Made by a program: the position numbers and the translations under genes. The notes beneath the pieces were generated by a model. That model was given only the letters and a program-made list of their open reading frames with translations. It did not search any database and had not been told where the DNA came from. 63,701 bases of DNA from Eubacteriales bacterium (GTDB taxonomy: Bacteria; Bacillota; Clostridia; Lachnospirales; Lachnospiraceae): positions 1 through 63,701 of the forward strand of contig JAUNGJ010000008.1 of NCBI GenBank assembly GCA_030524585.1, written 5' to 3'. This document shows positions 1 through 9,441 of the stretch, in pieces; the stretch's first letter is position 1, and every line of letters starts with the position of its first letter.

Positions 1-368
1 ATCACGATCACCATCATGAGCATGACGAGAACTGTACCTGTGGATGCCACGATCATCACGATCATGAGCATCATCACGGACATCACCATGCGGATGAGGT
101 GTTTACAAGCTGGGGCAGGGAAACCATAAAGAAGTATAACAAAGAAGAGCTGAAGGTGAAGCTGGCGGCTCTGGATACAGAAGGGGCTTATGGAACCGTG
201 CTGAGAGCCAAGGGAATGGTCGCCGGAGATGACGGACAGTGGATTTATTTCGATATGGTTCCGGGCGAGCAGGAGGTAAGAACCGGACAGCCGGAGTTTA
301 CCGGAAGAATCTGTGTGATCGGTTCGAACCTAAAGGAAGATGCTTTGGCAGAATTATTTGAAGTGTAG
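1..368 (+). CDS. COG0523/CobW-family metallochaperone GTPase, C-terminal part (5' end outside window)
   Basis: The reading frame is open from base 3 and runs to a TAG at 366-368, so the gene begins upstream. The visible part starts with a very His-rich stretch containing a CTCGC cluster (roughly the first 30 codons), followed by a compact domain (FTSWGRETIKKY... DGQWIYFDMVPGEQEVR... GRICVIGSN) that matches the usual CobW C-terminal domain. COG0523 proteins are GTP-driven metallochaperones, often for zinc; the His/Cys linker would bind the metal. The GTPase domain itself is not in the window. It is immediately followed by a second GTPase-like gene and a ZIP transporter, which supports a metal role. 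The exact metal is not visible. Confidence 0.85.
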   Translation, partial: HDHHHEHDENCTCGCHDHHDHEHHHGHHHADEVFTSWGRETIKKYNKEELKVKLAALDTEGAYGTVLRAKGMVAGDDGQWIYFDMVPGEQEVRTGQPEFTGRICVIGSNLKEDALAELFEV

Positions 369-377
369 GTGAATGGA

Positions 378-1337
378 ATGCAGATGGTAGATGACGCGAG
401 AGTTGTTGTGTATTTGATGACGGGATTTCTGGAGAGCGGTAAGACCAATTTCCTGAGACAGACTCTCGGAAAAAATTATTTTAAAATCGATGGCAAAACG
501 GTACTGATCCTTTGTGAAGAGGGTGAGGAAGAGTATGAACCGGAGCTTCTTGCATGGGCGAATACGGATGTTGTAACCGTGGATGATCCGGAAGAGCTTA
601 CGAAGGAATTCCTGCAGGAGATTGAGGATAAATACCGGCCGGAGCGCGTGATTTTTGAGTGCAATGGCATGTATCCGGTCAGCAAGATGGAGGCCCTGGA
701 TGTGCCGGAGGGCTGGGGATTGATTCAGGAAATTACCACGGTGGATGCCAGCACCTTTGACGTGTACATTGCTAACATGAAATCACTGTTTGTGGAAATG
801 GTACGCAATGCGGATATGGTTCTGTTTAACCGCTGTACGGAGGATATGCCATTGGCTTCATACCGGAGAAGTGTGAAGGTGGTAAATCAGGGGGCAGAAA
901 TTATCTTCGAGGGAGAAGAAGGAGAGATTGAAGATATTTTCAGCGACCAGATGCCTTATGATCTGGATGCACCGGTAGTGAAGATTGAAGACATGGACTA
1001 TGGAATCTGGTATGTGGATATGCTGGATCATCCGGAAAAATACAAAGGGAAAACCGTTGAGATTCAGGGAAGAGCCCGCAAGGTGAAGGGATTCCCGAAA
1101 GAGGAATTTGTTCTGGGAAGAAGCGCTATGACCTGCTGTGCGGATGATATTACATTTCTGGGCTTCATCTGCAAGAGCAGAGATGCGGCTGGACTAGGCG
1201 CTGATACCTGGGTGCGTGCACGGGGAAAAGTCGGTTTCGAGTTCAAACGCGCCTACCGGGGAAGAGGTCCGGTGATTACGCTGGAATCTGTGGAGAGGAT
1301 TCCGGCTCTGGAAGATGAACTGGTATATTTTAATTAA
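378..1337 (+). CDS. COG0523-like GTPase fused to a DUF1980/TIGR03943-type C-terminal domain
   Basis: About 319 residues. The N-terminal half carries a P-loop (TGFLESGKTN, near residue 20), a DD-rich switch region and the order typical of CobW GTPases, though the classic CXCC motif is not seen. The C-terminal third (YKGKTVEIQGRARKV... MTCCADDITFLGFICK) resembles the domain of YcgQ/TIGR03943 proteins, which are usually separate, membrane-linked partners of COG0523 proteins. So this appears to be a fused form. Start: a GTG at 369 is possible, but the ATG at 378 has an AGGTG six bases upstream. It lies directly behind the His-rich paralogue and before the ZIP gene. The role is inferred as metal delivery or sensing; GTP binding is supported by the P-loop only. 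Confidence 0.7.
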   Translation: MQMVDDARVVVYLMTGFLESGKTNFLRQTLGKNYFKIDGKTVLILCEEGEEEYEPELLAWANTDVVTVDDPEELTKEFLQEIEDKYRPERVIFECNGMYPVSKMEALDVPEGWGLIQEITTVDASTFDVYIANMKSLFVEMVRNADMVLFNRCTEDMPLASYRRSVKVVNQGAEIIFEGEEGEIEDIFSDQMPYDLDAPVVKIEDMDYGIWYVDMLDHPEKYKGKTVEIQGRARKVKGFPKEEFVLGRSAMTCCADDITFLGFICKSRDAAGLGADTWVRARGKVGFEFKRAYRGRGPVITLESVERIPALEDELVYFN

Positions 1338-1391
1338 CGAGTGTGCAAACTAAAGCATATTATAATATAGAGGACGAAAGAAGGAGAGCTT

Positions 1392-2171
1392 ATGAGTGTA
1401 TTTCTTGGTATAATGATACCGTTTGTCGGGACAGCGCTTGGCGCTGCCTGCGTATTCCTGCTGAAAAATGACATCCGGGACGGAGTCCAGAAAGCACTTC
1501 TGGGCTTTGCATCGGGGATTATGGTGGCCGCATCCGTGTGGTCACTTTTGATTCCTGCAATGGATATGTCAGAGAATATGGGGAAGCTTCGGTTCATCCC
1601 GGCGGTAGTGGGATTCCTTATAGGAATCGGCTTCATTCTGGCGCTGGATACCTTTGTACCCCATCAGCATATCGGTCAGGGAGATGCCGAGGGAATCCGC
1701 AAAAATTGGAGTAAATCTGTGAAGCTGGTGCTTGCAGTGACGCTTCACAATATTCCGGAGGGAATGGCAGTTGGCGTGGTATTTGCCGGTATGATTGCAG
1801 ATAATACGGAGATTACGCTGGCGGGGGCATTTGCGCTGTCAATCGGAATTGCAGTACAGAATTTTCCGGAGGGAGCAATTGTCTCCATGCCGCTTCGAAG
1901 TGAAGAGAATATGAACAGAGGCAAGGCGTTTATCTATGGTGCAGCATCTGGAATCGTGGAGCCGGCGGCGGCAGGGATCACCATTCTTCTGAGGGATATG
2001 CTGGTACCTTTTCTGCCGTATCTTCTGGCGTTTGCAGCGGGAGCCATGATCTACGTAGTTGTGGAGGAGCTGATACCGGAAGCAAATGAAGGGAAGCACA
2101 GCAACATCGGAACCGTAGGTTTTGCAGTGGGATTTTCTATCATGATGGTCCTGGATGTGGCATTGGGATAA
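1392..2171 (+). CDS. ZIP family divalent metal transporter
   Basis: 259 residues with about eight hydrophobic segments. Two ZIP signatures are present: HNIPEGMAVGV (about residues 119-129) in helix 4 and QNFPEGAIVSMP (about 156-167) in helix 5, giving the paired H/N-x-x-x-E metal site of ZupT/GufA-type importers. These proteins bring zinc or other divalent metals into the cell. A loop with HQHIGQGD lies before helix 4, as in other ZIPs. The start ATG has a strong AGGAGAG. Its place behind two COG0523-type GTPases supports zinc uptake, but manganese or iron cannot be excluded. Confidence 0.9.
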   Translation: MSVFLGIMIPFVGTALGAACVFLLKNDIRDGVQKALLGFASGIMVAASVWSLLIPAMDMSENMGKLRFIPAVVGFLIGIGFILALDTFVPHQHIGQGDAEGIRKNWSKSVKLVLAVTLHNIPEGMAVGVVFAGMIADNTEITLAGAFALSIGIAVQNFPEGAIVSMPLRSEENMNRGKAFIYGAASGIVEPAAAGITILLRDMLVPFLPYLLAFAAGAMIYVVVEELIPEANEGKHSNIGTVGFAVGFSIMMVLDVALG

Positions 2172-2217
2172 AGCGTAATCTGCGCTTGGCAGAGAACGCT
2201 GAATCTTCATTGAATTT

Positions 2218-2242
2218 TTAGAAATCCTTCATAGATTTCTAA
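2218..2242. promoter_or_regulatory. Inverted repeat (possible operator) upstream of the P-type ATPase
   Basis: TTAGAAATC, seven bases, GATTTCTAA: a perfect 9-bp inverted repeat. A TATAAT at 2254-2259 follows 11 bases later, so the repeat covers the expected -35 region, whose sequence is otherwise poor. This arrangement suits binding by a regulator; the regulator is not identified. Confidence 0.45.
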
Positions 2243-2330
2243 GAGATTTGGCGTATAATGGTAAAAGATACGAGGAGGAGAGGCCGGAGTAATGCCGGGA
2301 TAATATACAGGGAAGAGAAAGATAAGAAAT

Positions 2331-4814
2331 ATGGGAAAGAAAATAGACAGACAAAAGAAGACAGAAGAGTCCGGACGGGTTCGCAGAGAGCGTATTAAGA
2401 CTACCCGGTACAACCCGAACTACAAAGAAGGGCTGACTGCGCAGCAGGTTCAGGAGCACCGTCTGCACGGGTGGACAAATGTATCGGTGGAGCCTCCTGC
2501 AAAGACGACGAAGGATATTATCAGGGAAAATACTTTTACATATTTCAACCTGATTTTTTTTGTGCTGAGTATTTTGCTGATTATTGTAGGTTCCTTTCGG
2601 AATCTGACATTTCTGCCGGTAATTATCGGCAATACGCTGATTGGCATTTATCAGGAAATCCGGGCGAAGAATGTGCTGGATAAGATGAGCATGCTGAATG
2701 CGCCCCACGCGAAGGTAGTGCGCGATGGTAAGGTGTGGCAGGTGGCTTCGGAGGAGCTTGTGCTGGATGATATTGTCATATTCAGCGCCGGGAACCAGAT
2801 CTGTGCGGATGCGGTGGTATCTGCCGGAGAGGTTAAGGTCAATGAATCTCTGCTGACGGGTGAATCCGATGAAATTACGAAGAAGAAGGGCGATAAACTT
2901 ATGTCCGGAAGCTTTGTTGTCTCTGGCAAATGTCATGCAAGGCTTGACAAGGTGGGCGAGGATTCTTATATTTCCAGGCTTACGCTTGAGGCAAAGAAGA
3001 TGGGGGAGGGAGAACAATCCGAGATGATCCGCTCTCTGAATAAGCTGGTGAAATGGGTAGGTATCGCGATTATTCCTATCGGGGTCATCTTGTTTGTGCA
3101 GAGCTTCTTCTTTAATCATGATCCCTTCCGGAGCAGTATTACGTCTATGGTGGCGGCTGTAATCGGCATGATCCCGGAGGGATTGTATCTGCTTGCAACG
3201 GTGGCGCTGGCGGTCAGTGCCATGCGTCTGGCGAAGCAGAAGGTGCTCCTGCATGATATGAAGAGTATTGAAACACTGGCGAGAGTGAATGTGCTGTGTG
3301 TGGATAAGACCGGAACGATTACTGAGAATACAATGGCGGTTCACGAGGCGGTTCCGACTCTGGATTATACGAAAGCGAAGGAAGAGGAAGCATATCCTCC
3401 TCTGAATCAGATGATCGGTGATTTCGTGGCAGCTATGGCAGCAGATAATATTACGATGGAAGCCATGAAGGATTATTTTACGGAGGGCTCGGGTAAGAAG
3501 CCGGTGAGTATGACATCCTTCTCGTCAGCCGTTAAGTACAGCAGTGTAACCTTCGAGGATGGCGCTTATGTTCTCGGTGCGCCGGAGATGGTTCTGAGAG
3601 AGGATTATATTCTCTATGAAGCAGAGATTGAACCGTATGCGCAGAAGGGATACCGTGTACTGGTATTTGGCAGATATGACGGTGAAATTGATGGTAAGAA
3701 GCTGACCGGAAAAGTGGTTCCGTTAGGCTATGTGACTCTAGCCAATCCGATTCGGGATAAAGCGAAGGAAACATTCCAGTATTTTGCTGAGCAGGATGTA
3801 CAGGTGAAGGTTATCTCCGGAGATAATCCGATGACTGTATCAGAGGTGGCGGCTCAGGCGGGGATTGTGGGAGCTGAGAAATATGTGGATGCATCGACGC
3901 TTAGTACACCGGAGCAGATAGCGAAGGCGGTAGAGAAGTATACGGTATTTGGCCGTGTCACCCCGAACCAGAAGCGTCAGTTCGTGCAGGCCCTGCAGGA
4001 TGCGGGCAACACGGTTGCCATGACCGGCGACGGCGTCAATGACGTGCTGGCATTGAAGGATGCGGACTGCAGTATTGCCATGGCATCAGGAAGCGATGCG
4101 GCAGCCCAGGCGGCTCAGGTAGTGCTTCTGGAATCAGATTTTGCATGTATGCCGTCGGTGGTTCTGGAAGGACGGCGCGTGGTCAACAATATCCAGCGTT
4201 CGGCAAGTCTTTTTCTGGTAAAGAATATTTTCTCCTTCCTGCTGTCCATATTCTCGGCGGTATTTATGATTACCTATCCGCTGGAACCGTCCCAGGTATC
4301 GCTGATCAGCATGTTTACGATTGGCATTCCGGGATTCTTTCTGGCATTGGAGCCGAATAAGACAAGAATCAAGGGGCATTTTATCACCAATGTATTGCTG
4401 AAGGCGCTGCCGGCGGGGCTCACGGACGTATTTGCCGTTGGAGCGCTGGTCATGTGCGGTCACGTATTCGGGCTTCCGAGCGAAGATATTGCCACGGCGG
4501 CAACCATGCTTCTGGCAATTGTAGGATTTATGATTTTGTATAAGATCTGCCAGCCGCTAAATAAGCTGAGGATCTGTGTGTTTGTGGGAAACATGGCGGG
4601 ATTGATTTTCTGCGGGGTATTCCTCAATCAGCTGTTTGCGCTGGAAGGCATGTCAAAGATTTGTATTCTGCTGTTCGTTATGTTCTCCTTTGCGGCAGAA
4701 TCCTTCTTCCGGTATCTGAGTCTGTCGGTGGATTATGCGAGACGGCTGATTAAAAGGATGCGGGGAGAAATCGTGGATGAGGAGGAATCCCTTTTGAAAA
4801 TTGAGATGAAATAA
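2331..4814 (+). CDS. Cation-transporting P-type ATPase, CtpE-like
   Basis: 827 residues. All core P-type motifs are visible: TGES (near 176) in the actuator domain, IPEGLYLL (281-288) in helix M4, the phosphorylation site DKTGT (Asp325) and TGDGVNDVLALKDA (near 565). The M4 motif PEGLY, rather than CPC, argues against heavy-metal P1B pumps and groups it with CtpE-like pumps, for which calcium transport has been described in mycobacteria. The N-terminus is basic with a short cytosolic lead. It probably exports or moves Ca2+ or another divalent cation across the membrane. It has its own promoter region with an inverted repeat and ends in an intrinsic terminator, so it is a single-gene unit beside the metal genes. 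Confidence 0.85.
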   Translation: MGKKIDRQKKTEESGRVRRERIKTTRYNPNYKEGLTAQQVQEHRLHGWTNVSVEPPAKTTKDIIRENTFTYFNLIFFVLSILLIIVGSFRNLTFLPVIIGNTLIGIYQEIRAKNVLDKMSMLNAPHAKVVRDGKVWQVASEELVLDDIVIFSAGNQICADAVVSAGEVKVNESLLTGESDEITKKKGDKLMSGSFVVSGKCHARLDKVGEDSYISRLTLEAKKMGEGEQSEMIRSLNKLVKWVGIAIIPIGVILFVQSFFFNHDPFRSSITSMVAAVIGMIPEGLYLLATVALAVSAMRLAKQKVLLHDMKSIETLARVNVLCVDKTGTITENTMAVHEAVPTLDYTKAKEEEAYPPLNQMIGDFVAAMAADNITMEAMKDYFTEGSGKKPVSMTSFSSAVKYSSVTFEDGAYVLGAPEMVLREDYILYEAEIEPYAQKGYRVLVFGRYDGEIDGKKLTGKVVPLGYVTLANPIRDKAKETFQYFAEQDVQVKVISGDNPMTVSEVAAQAGIVGAEKYVDASTLSTPEQIAKAVEKYTVFGRVTPNQKRQFVQALQDAGNTVAMTGDGVNDVLALKDADCSIAMASGSDAAAQAAQVVLLESDFACMPSVVLEGRRVVNNIQRSASLFLVKNIFSFLLSIFSAVFMITYPLEPSQVSLISMFTIGIPGFFLALEPNKTRIKGHFITNVLLKALPAGLTDVFAVGALVMCGHVFGLPSEDIATAATMLLAIVGFMILYKICQPLNKLRICVFVGNMAGLIFCGVFLNQLFALEGMSKICILLFVMFSFAAESFFRYLSLSVDYARRLIKRMRGEIVDEEESLLKIEMK

Positions 4815-4819
4815 ATGAG

Positions 4820-4848
4820 AGCAGGCAGCTTACGGCTGTCTGCTTTTT
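4820..4848 (+). terminator. Intrinsic terminator after the P-type ATPase
   Basis: Ten-base stem (4820-4829 with 4835-4844, one G-U pair), five-base loop, then TTTTT. It follows the ATPase stop codon within ten bases. Confidence 0.85.
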
Positions 4849-4992
4849 GCAATAATTGCAGTGGAGATTTATAGAAATTGTCGATGAATACGCCGCATAT
4901 ATCCGATTAATCAATTCGACAGCAGTACTTTCTTTATGTTAAACTTTAGGTAATCTGATGAAAAGTCTAATGTTGTAACAAGGAGGAAAGTT

Positions 4993-6564
4993 ATGAAAAA
5001 GAAACTAATTAGTATGTTTCTGTGTCTGGCGATGGTTGCAGTAACCGCAGTTGGCTGTGGCAGCGATTCAAAAGAGACAGGAAGTGCGGAGACTGCAGAG
5101 GAAAGTACAGAAGGCGGCAGCTCTCTGATCATGCCGGTTTCCGCAACGGTTACCAGCCTGAACGGTATTTTGGAGACGATGGCAGAGGGTACATTCCAGC
5201 TGAGCCCATTCTGTGATGAGCTGTATTACGTTGATACGGAAGAGACCAGATATTATCTGGCTGAGAGCTGTGAGGTATCTGAGGATGGTCTGGAGTATAC
5301 ACTGAAGCTGAAGGATAACCTGAAATGGCATGACGGCGAGCAGATTACTGCAGACGATGTTATTTTTACATTTGAGTGTAATAAGAACACAGACAATGGT
5401 GCAGGATTTACAAATGTAGTGTTTGTAGGCGACGGTGAAGTGACGGCTGAGAAGATAGATGATCTGACCGTGAAATTTACAATTCCTGAGCCATCTGCTT
5501 CTTACTTCGAGCTTCTTGGCAAGCTGCTTCTGATTCCGGAACATGCATTTGACGGCAATACGGATATTGTTTCAGCAGAAGCAAATCTTACGGATATTGG
5601 ATCCGGCCCATATAAGCTGGTAGAGTTCAAAGACGGAGAATCTCTGGTTCTGGAGAAATTCGAAGACTACTATGGAGACGAGCCGCAGATTGACCAGATT
5701 GTGTTTAAGGTAATTTCTGATCCGAGCGCACAGGAAGTTGCATTTAAGAATGGCGAGATCAATTACCTGATCGTATCTTCTGACGCATCTGCAACAGAGA
5801 TGGAAGAGACGGAAGGCGTTGAGCTTCATAAGCTGGCAGAAGGCCGTGTGAAATATCTGGCATGGAACAAGTTCTGTTCTACATGGGACAACCGTGACGC
5901 CGTAAAGGCCGTATTCCTGGCACTGAATCAGGAAGAGATCGTAAAGGGCGCTTATGGAGACGTTATGGGCGTTCCGGCTAATACTATCTTCAGCAGCCAG
6001 AATCTGTTCCACGATGATGATATGAAGGGCTATGAGCAGGATCTCGAAACCGCAAAGGAACTGGCTGAGAGCTCAGGACTTGCAGGCAAGACGATCAAGC
6101 TTCACTACAATACGGACCGCAGCTATATGGAAGCAACCGCTCTTCTGATCCAGGAGCAGCTGAAGGCAATCGACGTAACGGTTGAGGTTGAGGGTATTGA
6201 CGCAAATGGTTTCTTTGATGTTGTATTTACCGATCAGGATGATTATGAGCTGTATCTGAATGAGTACGGCGCAGCAGGCGACCCGGACAATGTAGTTGCA
6301 GGTATGTTTGACGGTACATGGGGAATCAACGTGGACACCAGCGAGGAGATTCTGGATCTGTTCAAGCAGGGAAGAGAGACTGCGGATATGGAAGAGAGAC
6401 AGGAAATCTACACCGAGTTGCAGCAGAAGGCACAGGAGCAGTATCTGGTATATCCGATCGCTTACCCAAGCTATTGCTTTGCAACAAGCGACAATCTGGA
6501 AGGTGCAGAGACATATACAACAACACCGGTATTTGAAGATTATACAAAGCTTTCTTTCAAATAG
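4993..6564 (+). CDS. Peptide ABC transporter, family 5 substrate-binding lipoprotein (importer 1)
   Basis: 523 residues. A basic lipoprotein signal ends in AVTAVGC, so Cys22 or so would be lipidated and the protein anchored outside the membrane. The body has the family 5 (DppA/OppA/NikA) pattern: LAESCEVSEDGLEYTLKLKDNLKWHDGEQITADDV near residues 87-125 and a C-terminal domain with EQLKAIDVTVEVEG. It captures the substrate, probably an oligopeptide, for the permeases encoded next. First gene of a five-gene operon; a stable stem-loop separates it from the permease genes and may keep its mRNA more abundant. The substrate cannot be read from sequence. Confidence 0.92.
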   Translation: MKKKLISMFLCLAMVAVTAVGCGSDSKETGSAETAEESTEGGSSLIMPVSATVTSLNGILETMAEGTFQLSPFCDELYYVDTEETRYYLAESCEVSEDGLEYTLKLKDNLKWHDGEQITADDVIFTFECNKNTDNGAGFTNVVFVGDGEVTAEKIDDLTVKFTIPEPSASYFELLGKLLLIPEHAFDGNTDIVSAEANLTDIGSGPYKLVEFKDGESLVLEKFEDYYGDEPQIDQIVFKVISDPSAQEVAFKNGEINYLIVSSDASATEMEETEGVELHKLAEGRVKYLAWNKFCSTWDNRDAVKAVFLALNQEEIVKGAYGDVMGVPANTIFSSQNLFHDDDMKGYEQDLETAKELAESSGLAGKTIKLHYNTDRSYMEATALLIQEQLKAIDVTVEVEGIDANGFFDVVFTDQDDYELYLNEYGAAGDPDNVVAGMFDGTWGINVDTSEEILDLFKQGRETADMEERQEIYTELQQKAQEQYLVYPIAYPSYCFATSDNLEGAETYTTTPVFEDYTKLSFK

Positions 6565-6590
6565 GATTTGTTAAATAGGGAAACAGGTTG

Positions 6591-6622
6591 GAAATAGATT
6601 CTGCAGCAGCAGAATCTATTTC
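6591..6622 (+). promoter_or_regulatory. Intercistronic stem-loop between binding-protein and permease genes (importer 1)
   Basis: A perfect 14-bp stem (6591-6604 with 6609-6622) closes an AGCA tetraloop. No run of T follows, so it is more likely an mRNA 3'-end stabiliser or partial block than a full terminator. Comparable hairpins occur at the same place in the two other ABC importer operons of this window. Confidence 0.75.
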
Positions 6623-6642
6623 TGGCTATAGGAGAATGACAT

Positions 6643-7623
6643 ATGAAAAACTTCATAATAAAACGTGTGGCGCAGATGGCGCTGGTTTTTGTTATAGTGT
6701 CGATATTTTCTTTTTTAATTATATATTTTTCACCGGGAGATCCGCTGTACCTCTATACCTCCCCGGCGGTATCGTCCTATAAGATGACGGATGAACAGCT
6801 GGATGATATGAGAGAATCCCTGGGATTAAACGGAAATATAGTTCAGAGATATGCTAACTGGGCCGGCAAGATGCTTCAGGGCGATTGGGGACTGTCCATC
6901 AGCAATCACCAGCCGGTCAAAGGACAGATCCTTGATAAGCTGCCGAATACCATCGGCCTGATGGGAGCATCGCTGATCCTGTCGATTCTTGTCGCCATTC
7001 CGTTGGGGCTTCTGGCAGGCTATTATAAGAACAGCTGGATCGACAATGTGATCAGCGGTATATCCTATCTGGGAATATCGCTCCCGGCATTTTGGTTTGG
7101 AATTATGCTGATCATTGTATTTTCTTTGAATTTGGGATGGCTTCCAAGCTCCGGAATGCGGTCGATCGGCGTTACCTCCACGGCGGATGTTATCCGGCAT
7201 GGCATATTGCCGGTTATTGTACTGAGTGTGAATAATACGGCTGTATTTGTAAGATATATCCGTTCCAATACGATTGAGCAGAAAGAGGAAGAATACGTTA
7301 TGACGGCTGTCTCTAAGGGCGTGGGGCAGATGCAGGTACTGAAAGGCCACGTGCTCAAGAACTGTCTGCTCCCGATTATTACGATGGTCGGTATGAATTT
7401 CGGAACACTGATTACCGGTTCCTTTATTGTAGAATCCGTTTTTGGGTGGCCAGGGCTTGGAACCCTGTGCATGAGCGCCATCAACAGCCGTGATTACACG
7501 ATGATCATGGGAATTACGATGCTTGCATGTACAGTTCTTCTGATCGGAAATTTTCTGGCTGATATCCTGTATGGATTTGCTGATCCGAGAATCAAGCAGG
7601 GAAAGGAGAAGCAAAATGGATAG
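6643..7623 (+). CDS. Peptide ABC transporter permease, DppB type (importer 1)
   Basis: 326 residues, six predicted membrane helices; begins MKNFIIKRVAQMALVFVIVS as DppB/OppB proteins do. The EAA loop that docks to the ATPase is seen as YVMTAVSKGVGQMQVLKGHVLKN (near 218-240). C-terminal segment FGWPGLGTLCMSAINSRDYTMIMG is typical. Forms the channel together with the next gene. Its stop overlaps the next start by eight bases, indicating translational coupling. Confidence 0.93.
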   Translation: MKNFIIKRVAQMALVFVIVSIFSFLIIYFSPGDPLYLYTSPAVSSYKMTDEQLDDMRESLGLNGNIVQRYANWAGKMLQGDWGLSISNHQPVKGQILDKLPNTIGLMGASLILSILVAIPLGLLAGYYKNSWIDNVISGISYLGISLPAFWFGIMLIIVFSLNLGWLPSSGMRSIGVTSTADVIRHGILPVIVLSVNNTAVFVRYIRSNTIEQKEEEYVMTAVSKGVGQMQVLKGHVLKNCLLPIITMVGMNFGTLITGSFIVESVFGWPGLGTLCMSAINSRDYTMIMGITMLACTVLLIGNFLADILYGFADPRIKQGKEKQNG

Positions 7624-8449
7624 AAAAGCAATGAAAAAAGTATTCTTTTCCAATAAGATGACGGTTGTGTGCGCCATTTTGCTGCTCATTATCATTGCTG
7701 CAGCCATTCTGGCGCCGCTGTCACCATACGATCCGGATGCTTCGAGCGTAGCGGAGAAACTGCAGGGAGTCAGCAGCGCGCATATTCTTGGAACCGATGA
7801 TATCGGAAGGGATACCTTTACACGTACGCTGTACGGAGGAAGGGTATCGCTGATGGTTGGATTTGCAGCAATGTGTGTTGCAGTGATCATAGGTACGTTT
7901 ATTGGAACGATCAGTGGATTTATGGGCGGTATGGTAGATGTTGTCTGTATGCGGATCGTAGATGTATTCATGTCCGTGCCAAGTCTTCTGTTTATCATTG
8001 TCGTCTATGCTTTCATGCCGCGGAACATGGTGACTCTGGTTCTCATGCTCGCTTTTTTCTCATGGACGAAGGTTGCCAGAGTGGTCAGGGCCCAGACCCT
8101 GACGCTGAAGGAGAGGGATTTTATTCTGGCTGCCCAGGCGCTGGGAGTGAGCAAAGGGGCCATTATCTGGAAGCATATTATTCCGAATCTGATGCCTCAG
8201 ATCATCGTTGCGGCAAGTCTCAGTATTGCCAATGCGATCCTGGATGAGTCGGCGCTCAGCTTCCTGGGATACGGCGTCCAGCTTCCGATGGCATCCTGGG
8301 GAAGTATGCTGCAGACAGCCCAGAAATTTATTCTTCACAATCCAATTATGGCCGTTGCGCCGGGAACGATGATTCTGGTTACAGTATTATGCTTTAATGT
8401 GCTGGGCGATATGCTTCAGCAGATACTGGACCCGAAATTGATGAAATGA
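7616..8449 (+). CDS. Peptide ABC transporter permease, DppC type (importer 1)
   Basis: 277 residues. An upstream extension of the frame is possible, but the ATG at 7616 has AAAGGAG at a good distance and gives the normal DppC start (cytosolic lead, then a first helix). Typical motifs: LGTDDIGRDTFTRTLYGGRVSL (near 60-81), EAA loop FILAAQALGVSKGAIIWKHIIPN (near 170-192), and ALSFLGYGVQLP. Second half of the membrane channel. It overlaps both neighbours. Confidence 0.93.
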   Translation: MDRKAMKKVFFSNKMTVVCAILLLIIIAAAILAPLSPYDPDASSVAEKLQGVSSAHILGTDDIGRDTFTRTLYGGRVSLMVGFAAMCVAVIIGTFIGTISGFMGGMVDVVCMRIVDVFMSVPSLLFIIVVYAFMPRNMVTLVLMLAFFSWTKVARVVRAQTLTLKERDFILAAQALGVSKGAIIWKHIIPNLMPQIIVAASLSIANAILDESALSFLGYGVQLPMASWGSMLQTAQKFILHNPIMAVAPGTMILVTVLCFNVLGDMLQQILDPKLMK

Positions 8450-8466
8450 TGCAAAAGGAGGGTATT

Positions 8467-9441
8467 ATGGAGAAAATATTAGAAGTCAGGAATCTTTCCG
8501 TTGCATTTGAAACCTATTCGGGAAAGGTGCAGGCTGTCAGGGATATTTCCTTTGACATTGAAAAAGGAAGCGTCACTGCAATTGTCGGAGAATCCGGCTG
8601 TGGAAAATCCGTTACGTCCAAGGCTGTTATGGGGCTGATCCGAAAGCCGGGTAAAATAAGTGATGAGAGCGAAATTTTATTTCAGGGAGAGAATATTCTG
8701 AAATATACGGAAAAGCAATGGCAGAGTTATCGCGGGCAGCAATGCTCGATCGTTTTTCAGGATGCACTGACGGCCCTGAATCCGACGATGAATATCGGAA
8801 AACAGATCACGGAGAAGATCCGGGTCCATAAGAAGGTCAGCAAGCAGGAGGCATGGCAGGAGGGAATCCGGATGCTGGAGCTGGTAGGGATTCCGAATGC
8901 CCAGATGCGTATGAAGCAGTACCCCCACGAATTTTCCGGCGGAATGAGGCAGAGGGTCATGATTGCCATTGCGCTTACGCTGAATCCGAAGCTGCTGATT
9001 GCCGACGAGCCGACGACAGCGCTGGACGTTACGATCCAGGCCGATATTCTTGAGATGATGAAGGGGATTCAAAAGACCCACGGCATGAGTATTATTCTGA
9101 TCACTCATGATCTGGGAATTGTAGCAAATTTTGCAACGAATATTATCGTGATGTATGCGGGAAAGGTGATGGAGCGAGGAAGTGCGGAGGATATTTTCTA
9201 CAGCCCTGCACATCCATATACCGAGGCGCTTCTTAAGGCCGTGCCGAGACTCGATATGGAAGATGAACAGCTGGAAACGATAGAAGGCGCGCCGCCGAAT
9301 ATGGCTAATCCGCCGACAGGATGTCCCTTTGCGGACCGCTGCAGAAAACGGATGGATATCTGTAAGCAGGAATTTCCGCAGGAGACGGAGCTGGCCGAGG
9401 GGCATGAGGTTTGTTGCTGGCTGTGGAAGGGAGAACGGTGA
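8467..9441 (+). CDS. Peptide ABC transporter ATP-binding protein, DppD type (importer 1)
   Basis: 324 residues. The frame opens at 8446, but AAAGGAGG at 8455-8462 points to the ATG at 8467. Walker A GESGCGKS, signature SGGMRQR, Walker [13 protein letters not shown] and the H-loop THD are all present, followed by the oligopeptide-transporter C-terminal domain with PFADRCRKRMDIC, whose cysteines match the 4Fe-4S-like Cys set of DppD/OppD. Powers import together with the DppF-type partner that follows; stop and start share one base. Confidence 0.94.
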   Translation: MEKILEVRNLSVAFETYSGKVQAVRDISFDIEKGSVTAIVGESGCGKSVTSKAVMGLIRKPGKISDESEILFQGENILKYTEKQWQSYRGQQCSIVFQDALTALNPTMNIGKQITEKIRVHKKVSKQEAWQEGIRMLELVGIPNAQMRMKQYPHEFSGGMRQRVMIAIALTLNPKLLIADEPTTALDVTIQADILEMMKGIQKTHGMSIILITHDLGIVANFATNIIVMYAGKVMERGSAEDIFYSPAHPYTEALLKAVPRLDMEDEQLETIEGAPPNMANPPTGCPFADRCRKRMDICKQEFPQETELAEGHEVCCWLWKGER

